This document shows, piece after piece, positions 11,183 to 22,861 of a stretch of DNA of 64,000 bases. The stretch is from the NCBI GenBank assembly GCA_948474755.1, contig CAOLHI010006712.1, positions 1 to 64,000 on the forward strand, given 5' to 3'. Source of the stretch: Ctenosaura bakeri. Its lineage: Eukaryota > Chordata > Lepidosauria > Squamata > Iguanidae. The notes beneath the pieces were generated by a model. The model was not told the origin of the DNA and did not search any database. It was given only the letters and a program-made list of their open reading frames with translations. The stretch's first letter is position 1, and each line of letters begins with the position of its first letter. A program made the position numbers and the translations under genes.

Positions 11183-11900
11183 CTAATAAGGAACAGAAAC
11201 AATCTTCAGTGGTGTCAATAATGCTCATATACTGCTCAAATAATGCTAACCTAAAACGCCTTCCTCCTGACAGTGCATTTCTGTACATGTTTATTCAAAA
11301 CTAACACTCGCTGAATTAATTGGGATTTGCTCGCAATGCTGTGAGCATCCATCTCTTACACTGTAGTGGAAATATGCTCATCAAACTCAAATTCTAAATA
11401 CAGAATTGTATGGGATGGCATTCGAAGAGCATCTTGTAAGTAGATTGTAAGTTAGACCCAAACTGTGCTCTTTGAGATATTTCTGAAATTTAAATATTAC
11501 TTCTTTGTTTTTAAATGCTCAAGAAAAGATATAAATATATCAAAGTTAGGGACAAAAGCTACTTCATAGGAGAGTAATGAAGCACAGCTGTTCCTGAGAA
11601 GTTTTTAAGCATTTTTTTTAAAGAGTACATTTTCCATATAAATCAGAGTAACCGCTCCATAATTGGCAAGAAAGTGTGTAATCTGCAACTTATGCCAGCC
11701 AGACTTGAGCAACTGGGATATAACAAAAATCTATGGCACTGTTTTAGTTTTTTGTTTTTAAGTCTGTTTCTCTATGTTGGATTTTTTTTTTACCATATTG
11801 CTGTATAACGTTTAGCGAATTGCGTGACTAATGATTAAAAATACTATTTTTATTGGAATGTGCTGACCCCTTTGTCACTCAGACTTTCCATTTTTTCTGT

Positions 11901-12368
11901 GGCCCTTTCCACACGTGGCGAGGGAAATGCTCCCTGCCGCTACTCACCGGCTTTATGGTGGGTCCAGGCGAGTCCATCAGGACGAAGAAGCAGTGCGAGC
12001 GCATCGCTCCGCACTGCTCCGGTGTCCAAAATGGCAGCTTCCGGTTGGTGGAGGCTCTCCACCAACCGGAGAAGCCACCAGCCTAAAGCCCGCCCTGGCA
12101 GATCTGCAGAGAGACACGCACTAGTGCGCGCCTGCAAATCTGAACCGGAGCGTGGCGACAGAGCAACATGGGGTTACGCTCTCCATGCTTTTTGAAAAAG
12201 CTCTTAAAGAGATTTTTAAAAAGCATGATGCGTGACCAGTTCTGGTCGTTCTGGAGCGGACTGAGGTGCGGAACCACGAAAAGTAGTCCGACCCAGTCCA
12301 CTCCACGGTGCCAAAGACCTCCATTGGAGGTCGCTCTGCACTGTTTAAGAGGCCCTGCGGAAAGGGCC
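11901..12368. mobile_element. 468-base foldback MITE with internal hairpins
   Basis: Ends are inverted: GGCCCTTTCCACACG on the left and GGCCCTTTCCGCAGGGCC on the complement of the right. TGT flanks both sides (11898-11900, 12369-12371), a 3-base target duplication. The interior holds further palindromes, for example GGTTGGTGGAG/CTCCACCAACC at about 12042-12069 and CATGCTTTTT...AAAAAGCATG at about 12184-12228. It is GC-rich with no meaningful ORF. A copy in gene C is at 48514-48979 and a diverged relative at 46110-46564. Confidence 0.85.
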
Positions 12369-12684
12369 TGTGTTGGGCTTCAAGGAAGAAGGGGCAAAGT
12401 ATTGGCCTGGATGAAAAAGTACATCAAGCCTGAAAAGAAGATTTTTTTTTTTAAATTGAAAACCTAATCTTTGCAAAATACATCTAACATTTTATTCTGG
12501 AGACCCCCAGGTTTAATGTCCCAAAACTTTTCATTTGTCACTTAATAGCCCTCAAGAAAGAAGGTACAACAGAAAAAATATTTTTGACTCATTTACAAAG
12601 ATATTGACATACAAAAGGAAAATGATGTGACCTTACAAAGCAGATATTGCTCCATAGCTTTCTTGGAGCAAACAATAGAAAACA

Positions 12685-12685
<1 letters not shown>

Positions 12686-12765
<80 letters not shown>

Positions 12766-12808
12766 TCCTCCCTTCCTTCCTTCCTTCCTTCCTCCCTTCC
12801 TTCCTTCT
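12686..12808. repeat. (CTTT)n/(CCTT)n microsatellite
   Basis: A pure CTTT run to about 12767 grades into CCTT/CCCT units. It produces long artefactual open frames (Ser-Phe or Lys-Glu-Arg repeats). The orthologous tract is 49299-49417. Confidence 0.97.
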
Positions 12809-12901
12809 TTACATGTTGGATTTGACGTGTTTTCTAGCATCTCAAAAACACTAACACTTCTGAGAGGGCTACAATTCCAGCCTCTAGGAGTTTGATCTTA
12901 C

Positions 12902-13187
12902 CTGAGGAACCTTGTAGAGCTCTAAGATGGTTGCCATCTGAAAAAAAGCGTCTCCTCCTTGGATAACAGTAAGGAGCTTTTCTTTCTTTCCACACCTGAA
13001 ATTAGGGACCGTCCAATGCCCAGTAGAAAGCAGGTCTATTGCGGCTTCATAGACTATTCTTACACTGAAATAATTTTCATAAATGTTGTAGCCTAGTGTA
13101 AAGTTGGGTAAGAGCCGTGGGTTTTCATTGATCTCATTAATAGCCATCAGGATGGCCAGGATGTGCTGATAGTTCCTCTCCAATAAC
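12902..13187 (-). pseudogene. V2R gene A exon 2
   Basis: This is the first flytrap exon. The acceptor AG is at 13188-13189 and the donor GTAAG just below 12902. Visible motifs are NYQHILAILMAINEINENP, LLSTGHWTVPNF and VIQGGD. It is 286 bases, open throughout, six bases shorter than the inferred usual length because GGD is followed directly by AFFQM rather than a longer linker. I see no difference from gene C exon 2 (49509-49794). Confidence 0.93.
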
Positions 13188-15605
13188 CTAGATTGAAAAT
13201 TAAACAGAACATCATCTGACAAAAACAGTACACTCTAGTCCAGGGGCAGGATTTCAACTCAAGAAATCTCAGCATCACTGACCAGCATAGCCAATAGTGG
13301 GGAATGCTTGGAGTTCCAGTCTGACATCATCTGGACGGCTGCATACATACTCTAGTCCTTCTCCTTTAATAGGATTTTAGATTTGCAATGGGTTGCTACT
13401 TGAAGAACACACTATACCCATGGATGTTCCTGCCCATTCAGAACATAAGAACTCTTCTGCAATGTCTATTTTCCCATAATTACATGATATTCTATTGAAG
13501 GACAAAAAATAAAAAATGCTGGACTAAATAGGTTTTTGATTGTATATCTGTGAGCTATATTTATCCTTCTAACACTCTTGAGTCTTTTGTCTCTTTCAGA
13601 TGCCTCATGGGGGGAAACGGTCAATGGGTTAAATTGATGAACATACTAAATGATGGGTAAGTTTTTAAATTGCTTGTATTTGATACTTAAATTATGTGGT
13701 AACTTCTGCATGTTTTTACAGATCAGTGTCTGTTTTAATTTTGAGTCTAAGGGCAAGGCCCAAAGAAGCTGCCCCCTTGCAAGAAATCCGCTCACTCTAG
13801 TCACACAGTAACATGATTCTGACCCCCAAATTCTCTCCAAGGCACTGTCAGATTACCTCTGGGTGCCTCAGTGGTCGCATTTCTTTATATCAGCTAAAGT
13901 TCTGAGACACCTAGCTCCTTAAAAGAAATATCTGGTGTTTGTTTTTGAAATTAATTCAGTTTAGTTGGAGTGTTCATTGTTTAAAAAAGAAATAAACCTT
14001 GTAAATTTGGAGAAGTACAGAGTTACTCTGATCCCTGGACTCAAAAGCGACACAGGTTCAGTACAGCTCTTTATGTGAGCATGCGTGTATGTTTCTTCTG
14101 ACTCTGAATTTGCACGTCAGATTTTTATGCATTCTTCCTGTTTGCTCTTCTTGAATCCTGTGCTGTTTGTAGAGTTGGCAGTCATAAGCTTTGTCTTTCC
14201 ATATGACTATTTGTGCAAGATGGGCTTGAAAGCATAAAACCAGCCAAAATCCATGAGCTTCTTTTACTGAATTCAACTTCAGCTCCTTAGATTTTGCTAT
14301 ATTTTTATTCTCTCTTGACAACGAAGCACTTCTCTCACACACTACATTAGCTACATGCAGGAAATGTGTTGATTTTTTTGTGAAAAACTCAAAAAAATGG
14401 CCTTATCACATTTTGGTGTTGTTCTGCTGGAGTTCAATTTGTTAGTCGGTATTCCTAGAAACTGTGCTCTTCTTTCTGACAGTCTCCAAGACTGGAAGCA
14501 AAGTTGTTCTTCCTTGGTCACTAAAGAAAAACTGGCTCGCTTAAGATCGAGTCCTCACAAGTCTTGTGAAGGAGCACCTTTCTGTAATATAAGTGGATGT
14601 AGTGGGGGCATTTTTTAATCATTACATAAGTGCCCAAACACTTATGTTCACAGTCTAGCAGGAGTGTCTCTGCATAAGCCTCAAGGAAATGAATAAGAGC
14701 CATGCAAGTGCCAAAACTCTGGCGGAGCCTCACAGTTCACTGAGGCCTGTATAAGAGAACATCCTGCTGGATGGTGTAGTAAACCTTTGATGGATCTTTG
14801 TTACTGTGAAAGGCTTGAGGAGTGAATAAAATCTTTTTTTAAAAAAAAAAAAATCAAATTGAACATTGCTCAGTGCTCTTTCGATTTGGAGAGTGGCTAA
14901 GGCTAGTTGGCTTTTAACTGATGTGCCTTTACAGTCATAAAATGATATTATCCATCTATGAGAAGGCCTAGCGCAAGTGTACATATATTTTCCCTGCTGT
15001 AAGCTAGACACAGTTCACATGTTTATGAAGATCAGTCAAAAAAATTGTTGAAAGTATAAGGTTTCTCCTAGGTCAAGGCAGGGAGACAGAATTAGATCCT
15101 CTACTTCCTCCATCTGCACAACTTGTTGTTAATGATGAAGATGACAAATGTAATGAGACGAAAGTACCCTTATTTTCTGCAGTTTGCGTCTGACTTTCTC
15201 CCAGTTTCACTCTTTGCAAGAAAAACTGAATCACATGCTGGGCTGGCGATTACATTTGACCACTCTAATCTAGTACACTAGGGCTTGATTTTGTATGTTT
15301 TTTTCTTTGTATCTGTTTGAAGACTTAGGAACTGACATTCCCCAAATGCCTCCCAAAGACTGTTTTAACAGAAACTGTAGGAAATGGGGGCTTGACCCAG
15401 GAAAATAAGGGATGCATTTGTGGCAGATAGTGTTTAAATTTCCAAGTGACATCAAGGCTTCCTCCATTACATTGCAAAACATTTTTTCCAGAACTACAGA
15501 GCTCAGTCGCACGCTCTTGTCTGATAAGTTACATAGAATTTAACCAGGGGAAAACAGGAAAGATTAGAATGCATTGAGAACAAGGACAAGCAACCAAAGA
15601 CTTAC
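13188..15605. other. Intron 1 of gene A
   Basis: This intron has no recognised gene or mobile element. It is nearly identical to 49795-52216 in gene C. Short plus- and minus-strand frames at 14058-14618 have no family resemblance and are not credible genes. Confidence 0.65.
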
Positions 15606-15790
15606 AGTGAGAAGTCACGTGTAGGATAGAGACATGAAAGCATGTACTGGATGCACGGCTGCCCTTGTAGGTATAACTCCACCAATGAGATAATCACCTG
15701 GTCTGTAATAGTTATAGGCTTCAAGTTATCTAGTCTTGCTTCCGTCACTACCCTGAAGAACAGATGAATTAATAGTAGTAGCAGGATCAT
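15606..15790 (-). pseudogene. V2R gene A exon 1 (signal peptide), frameshifted
   Basis: ATG is at 15788-15790, followed by a hydrophobic leader MILLLLLIHLFF typical of a secretory signal. A 2-base excess after ...ARLD and one extra base near 15630 disrupt the frame relative to gene C, which reads through YYRPGDYLIGGVIPTR. The GTAAGT donor is intact. This ATG was chosen because the leader starts there and the same ATG is conserved in gene C. Confidence 0.88.
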
Positions 15791-16568
15791 GTGGGGAACA
15801 CAAGCAATGCACAGCCACCCACTTTCAGTTAACTTGGTTACACTCAGATTCTACAGAAGGAACCTGCTACCTAGAATTCCAGCTCCTAGACAAGCCCTTA
15901 CTGAGAATGACTTCAGCTGAGAATCCAAATATCGCTTCAGCTAAATTACATGTCACACATGAGAATGAAATTTGCTGTCACACCACCTCCTAATCCAAAC
16001 CAAACGTTTTCTCCTGAGTATCCCTGAACATATGTTTAGATGTGTAATAGTCCTTTTTCTCAGTATGATGCAATGAATTAATATTGATCTCAAGTGTGAG
16101 CTCTGGAGTAGAAACTATGGTGGGGACTTGGGTACAAGGAATACAGACTAATCACAACAATTGTAATAATTACAGAGAAAACACAATCATCTTTCCAAAG
16201 TTGCATACTTTCTTTGCACCTGGATGCACATGAGCTGTGCAGTAGAAGAAAATATGTTCACAAAAGCCCATGCCATGTTTTGCTGTGACGAGAATATGTG
16301 CAAATGTTTAATGAAGGAAAGTTCTCAGAGGAGCATAGAAGATGGCTTTAGAATATGCTTCTGCATTTTTCAGAGTATGGAACCCAATTCAGGAGTTCCC
16401 CCTTCATGTGCTTAACTGTTTCTTCCTTCTGCATTTCTGCATTTCCACCACTGAGCTCATATATGTCCTCTTGAAAATGCAAGGCAGTCAGAACAGGGAC
16501 TCCCAACTGGTAGTAAGAATTGAGACACAAACAGGCCATAGACACATTTAGCCCAAGCCAAGACGCTC
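15791..16568. other. Upstream region of gene A
   Basis: No convincing TATA box or other promoter element was identified. The sequence matches 52399-53181 almost perfectly. Olfactory and vomeronasal receptor promoters are usually weakly defined, so none is called. Confidence 0.55.
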
Positions 16569-17737
16569 ATGGGATTCTCTCCAGTCCACTGCACTTCCTC
16601 ACAGAGTCATGGGTCCATTGGAACCGAATATCTGGGGAAGGTAGATGATAAAAGTGGCAACAGGATCTCATGGGCAGAATTCATTGCTAAGCGCCTGGTG
16701 GACATAGGAGCAGCCCAAAATGTCCTCCACCGTGATGTAGCAGCAAGCGGAAATCCAACCTCCAAGACCATGGCATTTGCCAGGTATGGAGGAGGTTCAT
16801 ATTATGCTAACACATGGGATGGAATTCCCCTGAATGCAGACGAGCTACAGATGAAAGGCATTTGAGAACCAAGGAGAAGGTGATAGCATCTTAGGAATAC
16901 CCTTCCTCTGCACCCACAACTTGACTTTGAACATGTCAAATTTATTTCTATAGCAGATTGAAAGTGCCCCCCCAAATTTCTACTATGTACAGATGAACAC
17001 CCCTTAAGGCATCATCTCCACTTAGCCTCATTATAAATGAAACCTGGGTATCGGAGATCACAGACATCTGGATAAAAGACAAGGCTGAATATGGTCTCAT
17101 GAAGAATGCCTGTGTGCTAATAGAAAGGAAAGATCTCCCCCCAGAGCAACGATACAAATATCCCTTCAAAGCTGAGGGAGAGCATAGGGAAAACCATAGA
17201 GAGTTTGCAAAAAGGAGAAGCAATTACTCCCGTGCAGTGCATCTGTAGTGCACCCCATGGCCTGTCCCAAGTCAGATGGCAAGATTTGGTAGATGACGGT
17301 AGATTTTTGAGCCTTCAGTGCCACAACCCCTCCTGTTGCCTCTGTGGTGGCCTAATACAATAACATCTTATCAGCCATAGCTGTGGGTGTAGAGTAGATT
17401 TGGTATAGTGGATTTGACTGGTCCTTCCAAACAATAAAACTCAATAAAATTTCCTGAGCAGTGCTGGTACAGGTTCACATTCACATTCCGCAGACAGCAG
17501 CAGGTTTTCAAGCACCCCACAAGGATTTCATTCCAGCCCTGCTATTTGCCATGCACCCATTATTAAGATGTGGGACAAGTTAAAACCAGAGTCGAGGGCA
17601 CACATCCTCTTGTATGTAGATGACATCTTGGTTCACTCGGTGTCAGAAGAAAGGACTCAAGGAATAATTAGGGAAGTCCTTGGTCTAATTAAGGATACCA
17701 AATTCAAGATGAACTGGGAAAAGGCCTAATTAAGTAA
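16569..17737 (+). mobile_element. Endogenous retrovirus pol relic, unit 1 copy
   Basis: Plus-strand fragments show a protease-like VDIGA segment near 16700 and a reverse transcriptase block with the YVDDIL active-site motif near 17610-17640, followed by a short conserved stretch. Many stops and frameshifts lie between them. The copy ends abruptly at 17737, where a sequence starting TGTTACTG takes over; the unit 2 copy (53182 onward) continues further into pol. YVDD plus the later RNase H type point to a vertebrate retrovirus-like element; the class is not resolved. Confidence 0.75.
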
Positions 17738-18120
17738 TGTTACTGAGGGGTCCCGTGAGGGACAAAGTAAATGCGCTCTCAGTTGTATAAGTTGGGGAAA
17801 TTAGCAAAGAGCACAAGCTAGCAATGCGAGAGGCAGGGCAACGGAGCAGAATCTTTTACCCAGTGTCTAATTCCCAATAAAATCCTCTGTTAACCTTTAA
17901 CTGGAGCCCTCTTTATAATTAGTAGTATTACATATGTGAAAAGATCCTGCCATTACCATAATCTCGCAGGACACATTTGAGCTGTAATACCCCAAATTCT
18001 AAGGAGACGCTGGCATTGCAGGTGGACCTCAAAGTCCCCCACTTCTTAGGGTAATATGATAGTTGCCATGTAGTGGGAAGACATGGAATCTCATATGTGG
18101 GGCGATCTACTCATGTAGGA
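17738..18120 (-). mobile_element. Partial solo-LTR-like fragment
   Basis: The first ~140 bases (TGTTACTGAGGGGTCCCGTGAGGG... to the CCCAGTGTCTA area) match 22046-22190, the U5 end of an LTR read on the plus strand. After about 17880 the similarity stops and the remaining bases are not recognised. It appears to be a truncated LTR that replaced the downstream part of the pol relic. Confidence 0.55.
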
Positions 18121-20578
18121 TCTCAGTCACTGAAGGCACCATAAGTGAGGTAATGCAAAATGTCAGCAGCAAAGTTTTCTGGTATGAGGCTCCATGTCCT
18201 AAGGAATAAGGTACTATTTGAGCATGTACTCTTCATGAGCTCAAAATTCCTCTCCCACATTCCTGTTCCCCACCCCAGCTTCAGTGCATGGGTGTGTATG
18301 GGAGCAAATAACATAAAGGAAACTCCACCATATTCCTGTAGGCTGCCCCACAGGGAGTGTAGTTTCTCTATCCTGAGAGGAGCCTACAGGAGGAGTGAGT
18401 GGTATGAGGCTTACAAAGCTGTTTTGGTAGTCCTTAATTCCCTTGGTTTCCAGGATCACTTTTTTATGGCAAAAAGTCTAAGTAACTCCCTATGTACACT
18501 GCTCATCATTAAAAAGGGCCTATTTTTTTGAAACCAGAAGTCAAGTTCTGGTCACTTCCATTAGGACATTTTTGGCATTCCATTGGTCCCAAGAGGGTTC
18601 CAGGAGATCAATATTGGCTCCAAACCATTTATAGTTATCCACTTCTGGCATAGAGTATAGAGGCAACACCATTTTCTCATTTCTGTCCCCACTCCAGGAC
18701 AGCAAAACATGAAGGTGAACATAAAAGGGGAATTAGCTTTGGGTGATATTTGGACAAGACTTTCACTGCTCTTCCATCATGCTTCCCAGATTCTAAGCAT
18801 TGTATCCTTCCCCTATAAGTACAATATACACACACTTATGCACATATGCATAGACAGACCTCTTCTATGCCTAGAGATCATGCTTTTCATTTATGGTTAT
18901 TTTTCTGTTCTGTTTGCATCTGGGCCTTTTCATACTGTACTGCTAACCTACGGCATATCATCTGCTGATGCCCTCTCCCAAAAGGTGGTCCCAAGATGCT
19001 TAGAAATCCCTCCCAATTCTGTCAGACCGGCTTATTTCTGTATAGAAACTGAGGGTTAGGGCTGGGGATAATGTAGCATATGCCATATACATGTGCCAAG
19101 CAGCATAATTTGGACTTCCAGAATAAACCCCTCTTGTGCCCCCTACCCATCCCGTAGCTGTTACAATTTTTCTCTGCTATGGGTTACGCTGCAATAGCAA
19201 ATGGAATGGAATCCTGAAAAATACAAATATATAAATCTCCTGAGCATGTTTACTTTTGTCCTCAGTGGTGGCACAAATCCAGAGAAGAAGGGGCCCTTAC
19301 CATCTGTCTCTGTGACTTGAGAATGAAGATAGGCAGTATGCAGCTAAGGGAACCATGTCTTTCCTTGTTGCCCACAACTTCATCAGGATACAAGTATGTT
19401 CCATATCTTACAACGTGCATATTTTGCAAGAGATTGGGAAAGTCACGTATTTGATTCAAAGCTCTTTATTTCTTTATTTTATTTCTTTATTTTATTTCTT
19501 TATTTTACCATTGTAAAATATACCGTTGTATATCTCTTTACAGAGAGAAATATAACAGAAAACGGTTTTTCCATGAGGATAGGGATGTTTAAATTACTAT
19601 TGTTAATTATTTAAGTACTTCTTTATTGGAATTCTATCAAATATATTTCTCCCAAAACCAGGAATCACATGAAATAACAAAACTGACACATTAACCATTT
19701 TTATTTTGCTACTGTTAAAACAGAAAAGAAGTTTAAATAGTTAATCATAATGTAATGAAAAAGACAATTTAAAATATAACATTAAAGAAGGTCCAACACC
19801 CACCTGGAAGAAAGGTCTTTCAAAAAGAAGTTAGCTGCTAAAGCCTACCTTCAGTACAAGAAAAAAGCAAAGTGGCTTCCCTAGGCTCCCTTTGTAGGGG
19901 GTTCCATATCATGAGAGCAGCCACTGAGAATCTCTCTCTTCCATCCCCACCAAACATGTTTCTGGAAAAGAGGGAGGAGAGAGATTATCCTTCCTGAAGG
20001 TCACAAAGCCCAGGATTAAGGCTTACCTAGGGCAGTACCTTCCCTGAGAAAGCCTTCAGAAAAATGAGTCGGTTTGATACCCTCCATGGCCAATCTGTCA
20101 CTCAGTCTTGATGCAACATTATATTGTATTCATCTCAATTGTTTAATTGACAAGCTTTTGGAATCTATAACAGACTTTCTTTAGTCTATTCAAAGGAGGA
20201 ACAGGAATATGCAGGCCGGCACCATACAATCAGATTCAATCTTCTCCCCTTTGTGCAAGAAGGCCTGGGCAGAAAATCTCGGTGACTGGATTTCATAGTT
20301 GGCTGCCTCATATGGTGACATTGTGGGATGAGAAGATGGCATCTGTAGGACATAGGAATGCTGTGGGAGGGGATCACCACAGACACCATCATCCCTAATT
20401 TGAACTTCTTGCATTCTTCACAGTGTGTAAATCTGGCTTTTATAGAGCATCAGAAAAACTCACAGAGGAGTCCCGATGATTATCATGGACCTGAATCATG
20501 TCCATGGCAACAATGTTGATGTTCCTACTTCATGTACACTCTATAAAAATATCACAGTAGAAAGGAAAATGCTTAGAA
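18121..20578. other. 3' flank of gene B
   Basis: Bases 18150-18700 are distantly similar to 190-600 and 30400-30740, the 3' flanks of genes A and C. Bases 18925-20385 match 58912-59641 plus 63813-64000, showing that the window end is the same flank of a fourth gene. A reptile-type interspersed repeat lies at about 19840-20180. No gene was seen. Confidence 0.7.
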
Positions 20579-21489
20579 TCAGCTATGTTTATTCCTATTC
20601 ATTATTAGCTGCTTCTTTGTATTAAAATGAGCCAGATCCCCAATGATGTAACATTTGGGAAAGAAATGCCAAATACAGCAACCCAGCACTGGAGGCCAAG
20701 ATGATGGAGAAGACCTGTACAGCTACCATGTATTTACCTTTGGTGCTCAGGTAGGTGGGCACAAAGGACACCCAAACACTGCAAAACACCAACATGCTGA
20801 AGGTGATCAACTTGGCTTGAGTTGAACTTACAGGCAGCTTCCTGACTAAGAAAGCCACAGTAAAAGAAATATTAGCCAGAATGCCAATGTAGCCAAGGGC
20901 ACAGTAAAACAGGATGGCAGACCCTTCATTGCACTGCAGGGTGATCTCCCTGATTTTAGAAGCCATGTCAAGTTCTGGGTAGGAGGAGAGGTGCCAATCC
21001 GGACAACACAGATGCCAAATTGAATAACAGAGCCAAAAAAGACAATGGCATTTGCCAGACTCTTCCCCACCCATTTCCGTATTCTGTACTCTGGCCTTGT
21101 GGCCATGAATGCCAGGACCACCGTGGTTGTTTTTGCCAGAACAGAAGAGATTGCAATGGAGAAGATGATTCTGAAAGCACTTTGGCGGAGAAGGCAGGTC
21201 ACCTTTTGTGGCCGGCCAATAAATAGAAATGACGATAGACAGGCTAGCAGGATGGAGACAAGGAGGACATAGGTGAGGTTAAGGTTGTTGGCTTTGACTA
21301 TTGGAGTGTCACAATATTTGATGAAGATTCCTAGAATAAAACCTGTTGCTGACAGACAGAGAAGAGGAAAACACATTCATACCCAGGAGTTCTCCAAAAT
21401 ATAGGAAGTCAATAATCTTGGAAATGTGGCTTAATTTATGTTATTATTTGAATATTTATCTTCAGAACATTCTTGACAATGATCTGCAT
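20579..21489 (-). pseudogene. V2R gene B exon 6 (7TM domain), multiply disrupted
   Basis: The acceptor is at 21490-21491. After a CHECS-type start (DHCQECSEDKYSNN), an in-frame TAA and a shift fall before TM1. TM1-TM4 are then readable ([21 protein letters not shown], split here as a motif), a second shift lies near 20980 before TM5, TM5-TM7 resume with [17 protein letters not shown], and a third shift near 20690 precedes the tail. The probable original stop is TGA at 20579-20581, in the frame that reads FFPKCYII and then NTKKQL. Confidence 0.88.
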
Positions 21490-22045
21490 CTATGAAAGGA
21501 ACAAATATTTCAGTTGTTCAGATGATTTCTTTGTGTTAATATTATCAACAATTATTTATTTCTATACTATTTTTATATCTTATTTTTCTCAATACTATGT
21601 TTCTTATTTATTTTAGTTCATAAGCAACATAACTAAGGAGTTAGGAACCCAGTGAAATACAGTTACTCATAGAGGAACTAGTTAATCATTAGAGAATAGA
21701 TACCTTGATCTGAAGAAATACAAACATATGATAGCATAATAGCCATGTCTAAATTAGAGATGAGACAATCTGGAGAATCAAACCCCAAATTAAAGTCTTT
21801 ATCTATAGTACCCCAAGAAGTCAGCATAAGGTATGAGGTTGGTAAAGGCTGTTATCAAAGAAACATGCACAGCATTAGCTTCTGGGATTACTCCAGATTC
21901 TCAAGAACTGAATATCATATATTAAAGCCACATGATGAAAAGGCTTCATTTTAAATAATGATCCTGAATTATTCAAAGCTGTTTTTCCTTCATGTCTTTC
22001 TGAAACTCATCACAATGATTATCACCATGTGTCTTCTCTTCATTT
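21490..22045. other. Intron 5 of gene B, proximal part
   Basis: This AT-rich intron sequence holds nothing recognisable. It runs into the LTR at 22046. Confidence 0.6.
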
Positions 22046-22861
22046 TGTTACCCTGATTTCTGGGGGTCCCGTGAGGGACACCTAAGTCAGCTCCAAATTA
22101 CACAAGTTGGGGAAATTAGTCAAAGAGCACAAGCTAGCAATGCGAGAGGCAGGGCAACGGAGCAAGATCTTTACCCAATGTCTACGGGGTCAGGCCGAGT
22201 CAAGAGGCAAACAGAAGTAAAATAATAATTGTTGTTTTTATTAAAATACCATCAAACAAGTGTATGCAGCACACACACACAGATAACTAGAGAAATAAAG
22301 GTTGGAGTTGGATAGAGGGATTTTTAGAGGAGATTTTTGGTATGGGTAATACTACACCTTTCCTGAAGCCCCGTAGTCTGAAGATCAGTTCATCAATGAA
22401 GTTCTCAGTATGTGGGACTGAGGGGAAGGCTCGCCAAGCAAAACGGCAGCAAGGCGGGATGGAAGTCAGGAGCGATCCAAGGAAGCTCTCAAAGTCAGGG
22501 GTTTTTATAAGGGAAAAATGTGGCCACAGGCTATTTCGTATTTGGGGAAAACAATGAGTTTCGGGCTGGAGTCAAAGCCTCCGAAAGGTCAGAATTTAGC
22601 ATGATTGAGTTAAGGTAGAATTGTCAGTAGAGTAGCCAGTATGCAAACATGGAGTGCTTGACAGATGAGTATTCAGCTCATCAAGCTGCCTGCTCATGGC
22701 AGGGAGTCCTTTGTAAGTAGCATGCATACATAATAGGGTACTTGCCTTGAGGTCTCCTAAAGCGGCGCGTCGGCTATTTCTGGCCTTCCCGTATTTTGGG
22801 GGAATATTACAGCGATTAGCAGCCGTGCCTGTCTGCGAGCTTGTCCGGGGGCCTCACAACA
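22046..22861 (-). mobile_element. Solo LTR in intron 5 of gene B
   Basis: Read on the minus strand it starts TGTTGTGAGGCC, contains a TATA-like CCTTATAAAAACC near 22510, an AATAAA near 22240, and ends GGGTAACA, in the order U3-R-U5 expected of an LTR. The U5 phrase GCCTGACCCCGTAGACATTGGGT is nearly shared with the LTR at 44553-45433. No internal retroviral sequence adjoins. Flanks CATTT and CATGG are not a convincing target duplication. Confidence 0.65.

Larger units (their letters stand above)
11183..12901. other. Intron 2 of gene A
   Basis: This AT-rich intron contains a foldback MITE (11901-12368) and a (CTTT)n/(CCTT)n microsatellite (12686-12808), both shared with gene C. Nothing else was recognised. 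Confidence 0.7.
2290..15790 (-). pseudogene. V2R gene A, six-exon vomeronasal type-2 receptor pseudogene
   Basis: This is a family C GPCR locus of the vomeronasal type-2 class: signal peptide exon, two exons for the Venus-flytrap ligand-binding domain, a further ectodomain exon, a cysteine-rich exon and a single 7TM exon. Such receptors act in the plasma membrane of vomeronasal sensory neurons. Exons run 15606-15790, 12902-13187, 10342-11182, 7689-7915, 5753-5879 and 2290-3195, all with GT/AG boundaries on the minus strand. Breaks: net +2 and +1 indels in exon 1, an in-frame TAA at 10913-10915 and a +1 indel near 10645 in exon 3, a +2 indel giving TAG at 7694-7696 in exon 4, and a +1 indel near 2676-2681 in exon 6. 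The gene cannot encode a full receptor as assembled. Isolated 1-base indels could be assembly errors, but the stops plus several indels make a pseudogene the better call. Confidence 0.9.

Noticed and set aside
12589..12895. Open frames of repeated Ser-Phe or Lys-Glu-Arg residues on both strands (also at 49235-49502)
   Set aside because: They are translations of the (CTTT)n/(CCTT)n microsatellite; the register has no stop codons by composition.
15791..16200. A core promoter for gene A
   Set aside because: AT-rich patches are present but no TATA-initiator arrangement stands out and no conserved receptor promoter motif could be asserted.
18160..18531. 123-codon plus-strand frame in the gene B 3' flank
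   Set aside because: The homologous flanks of A and C do not keep the frame and it has no recognised domain.
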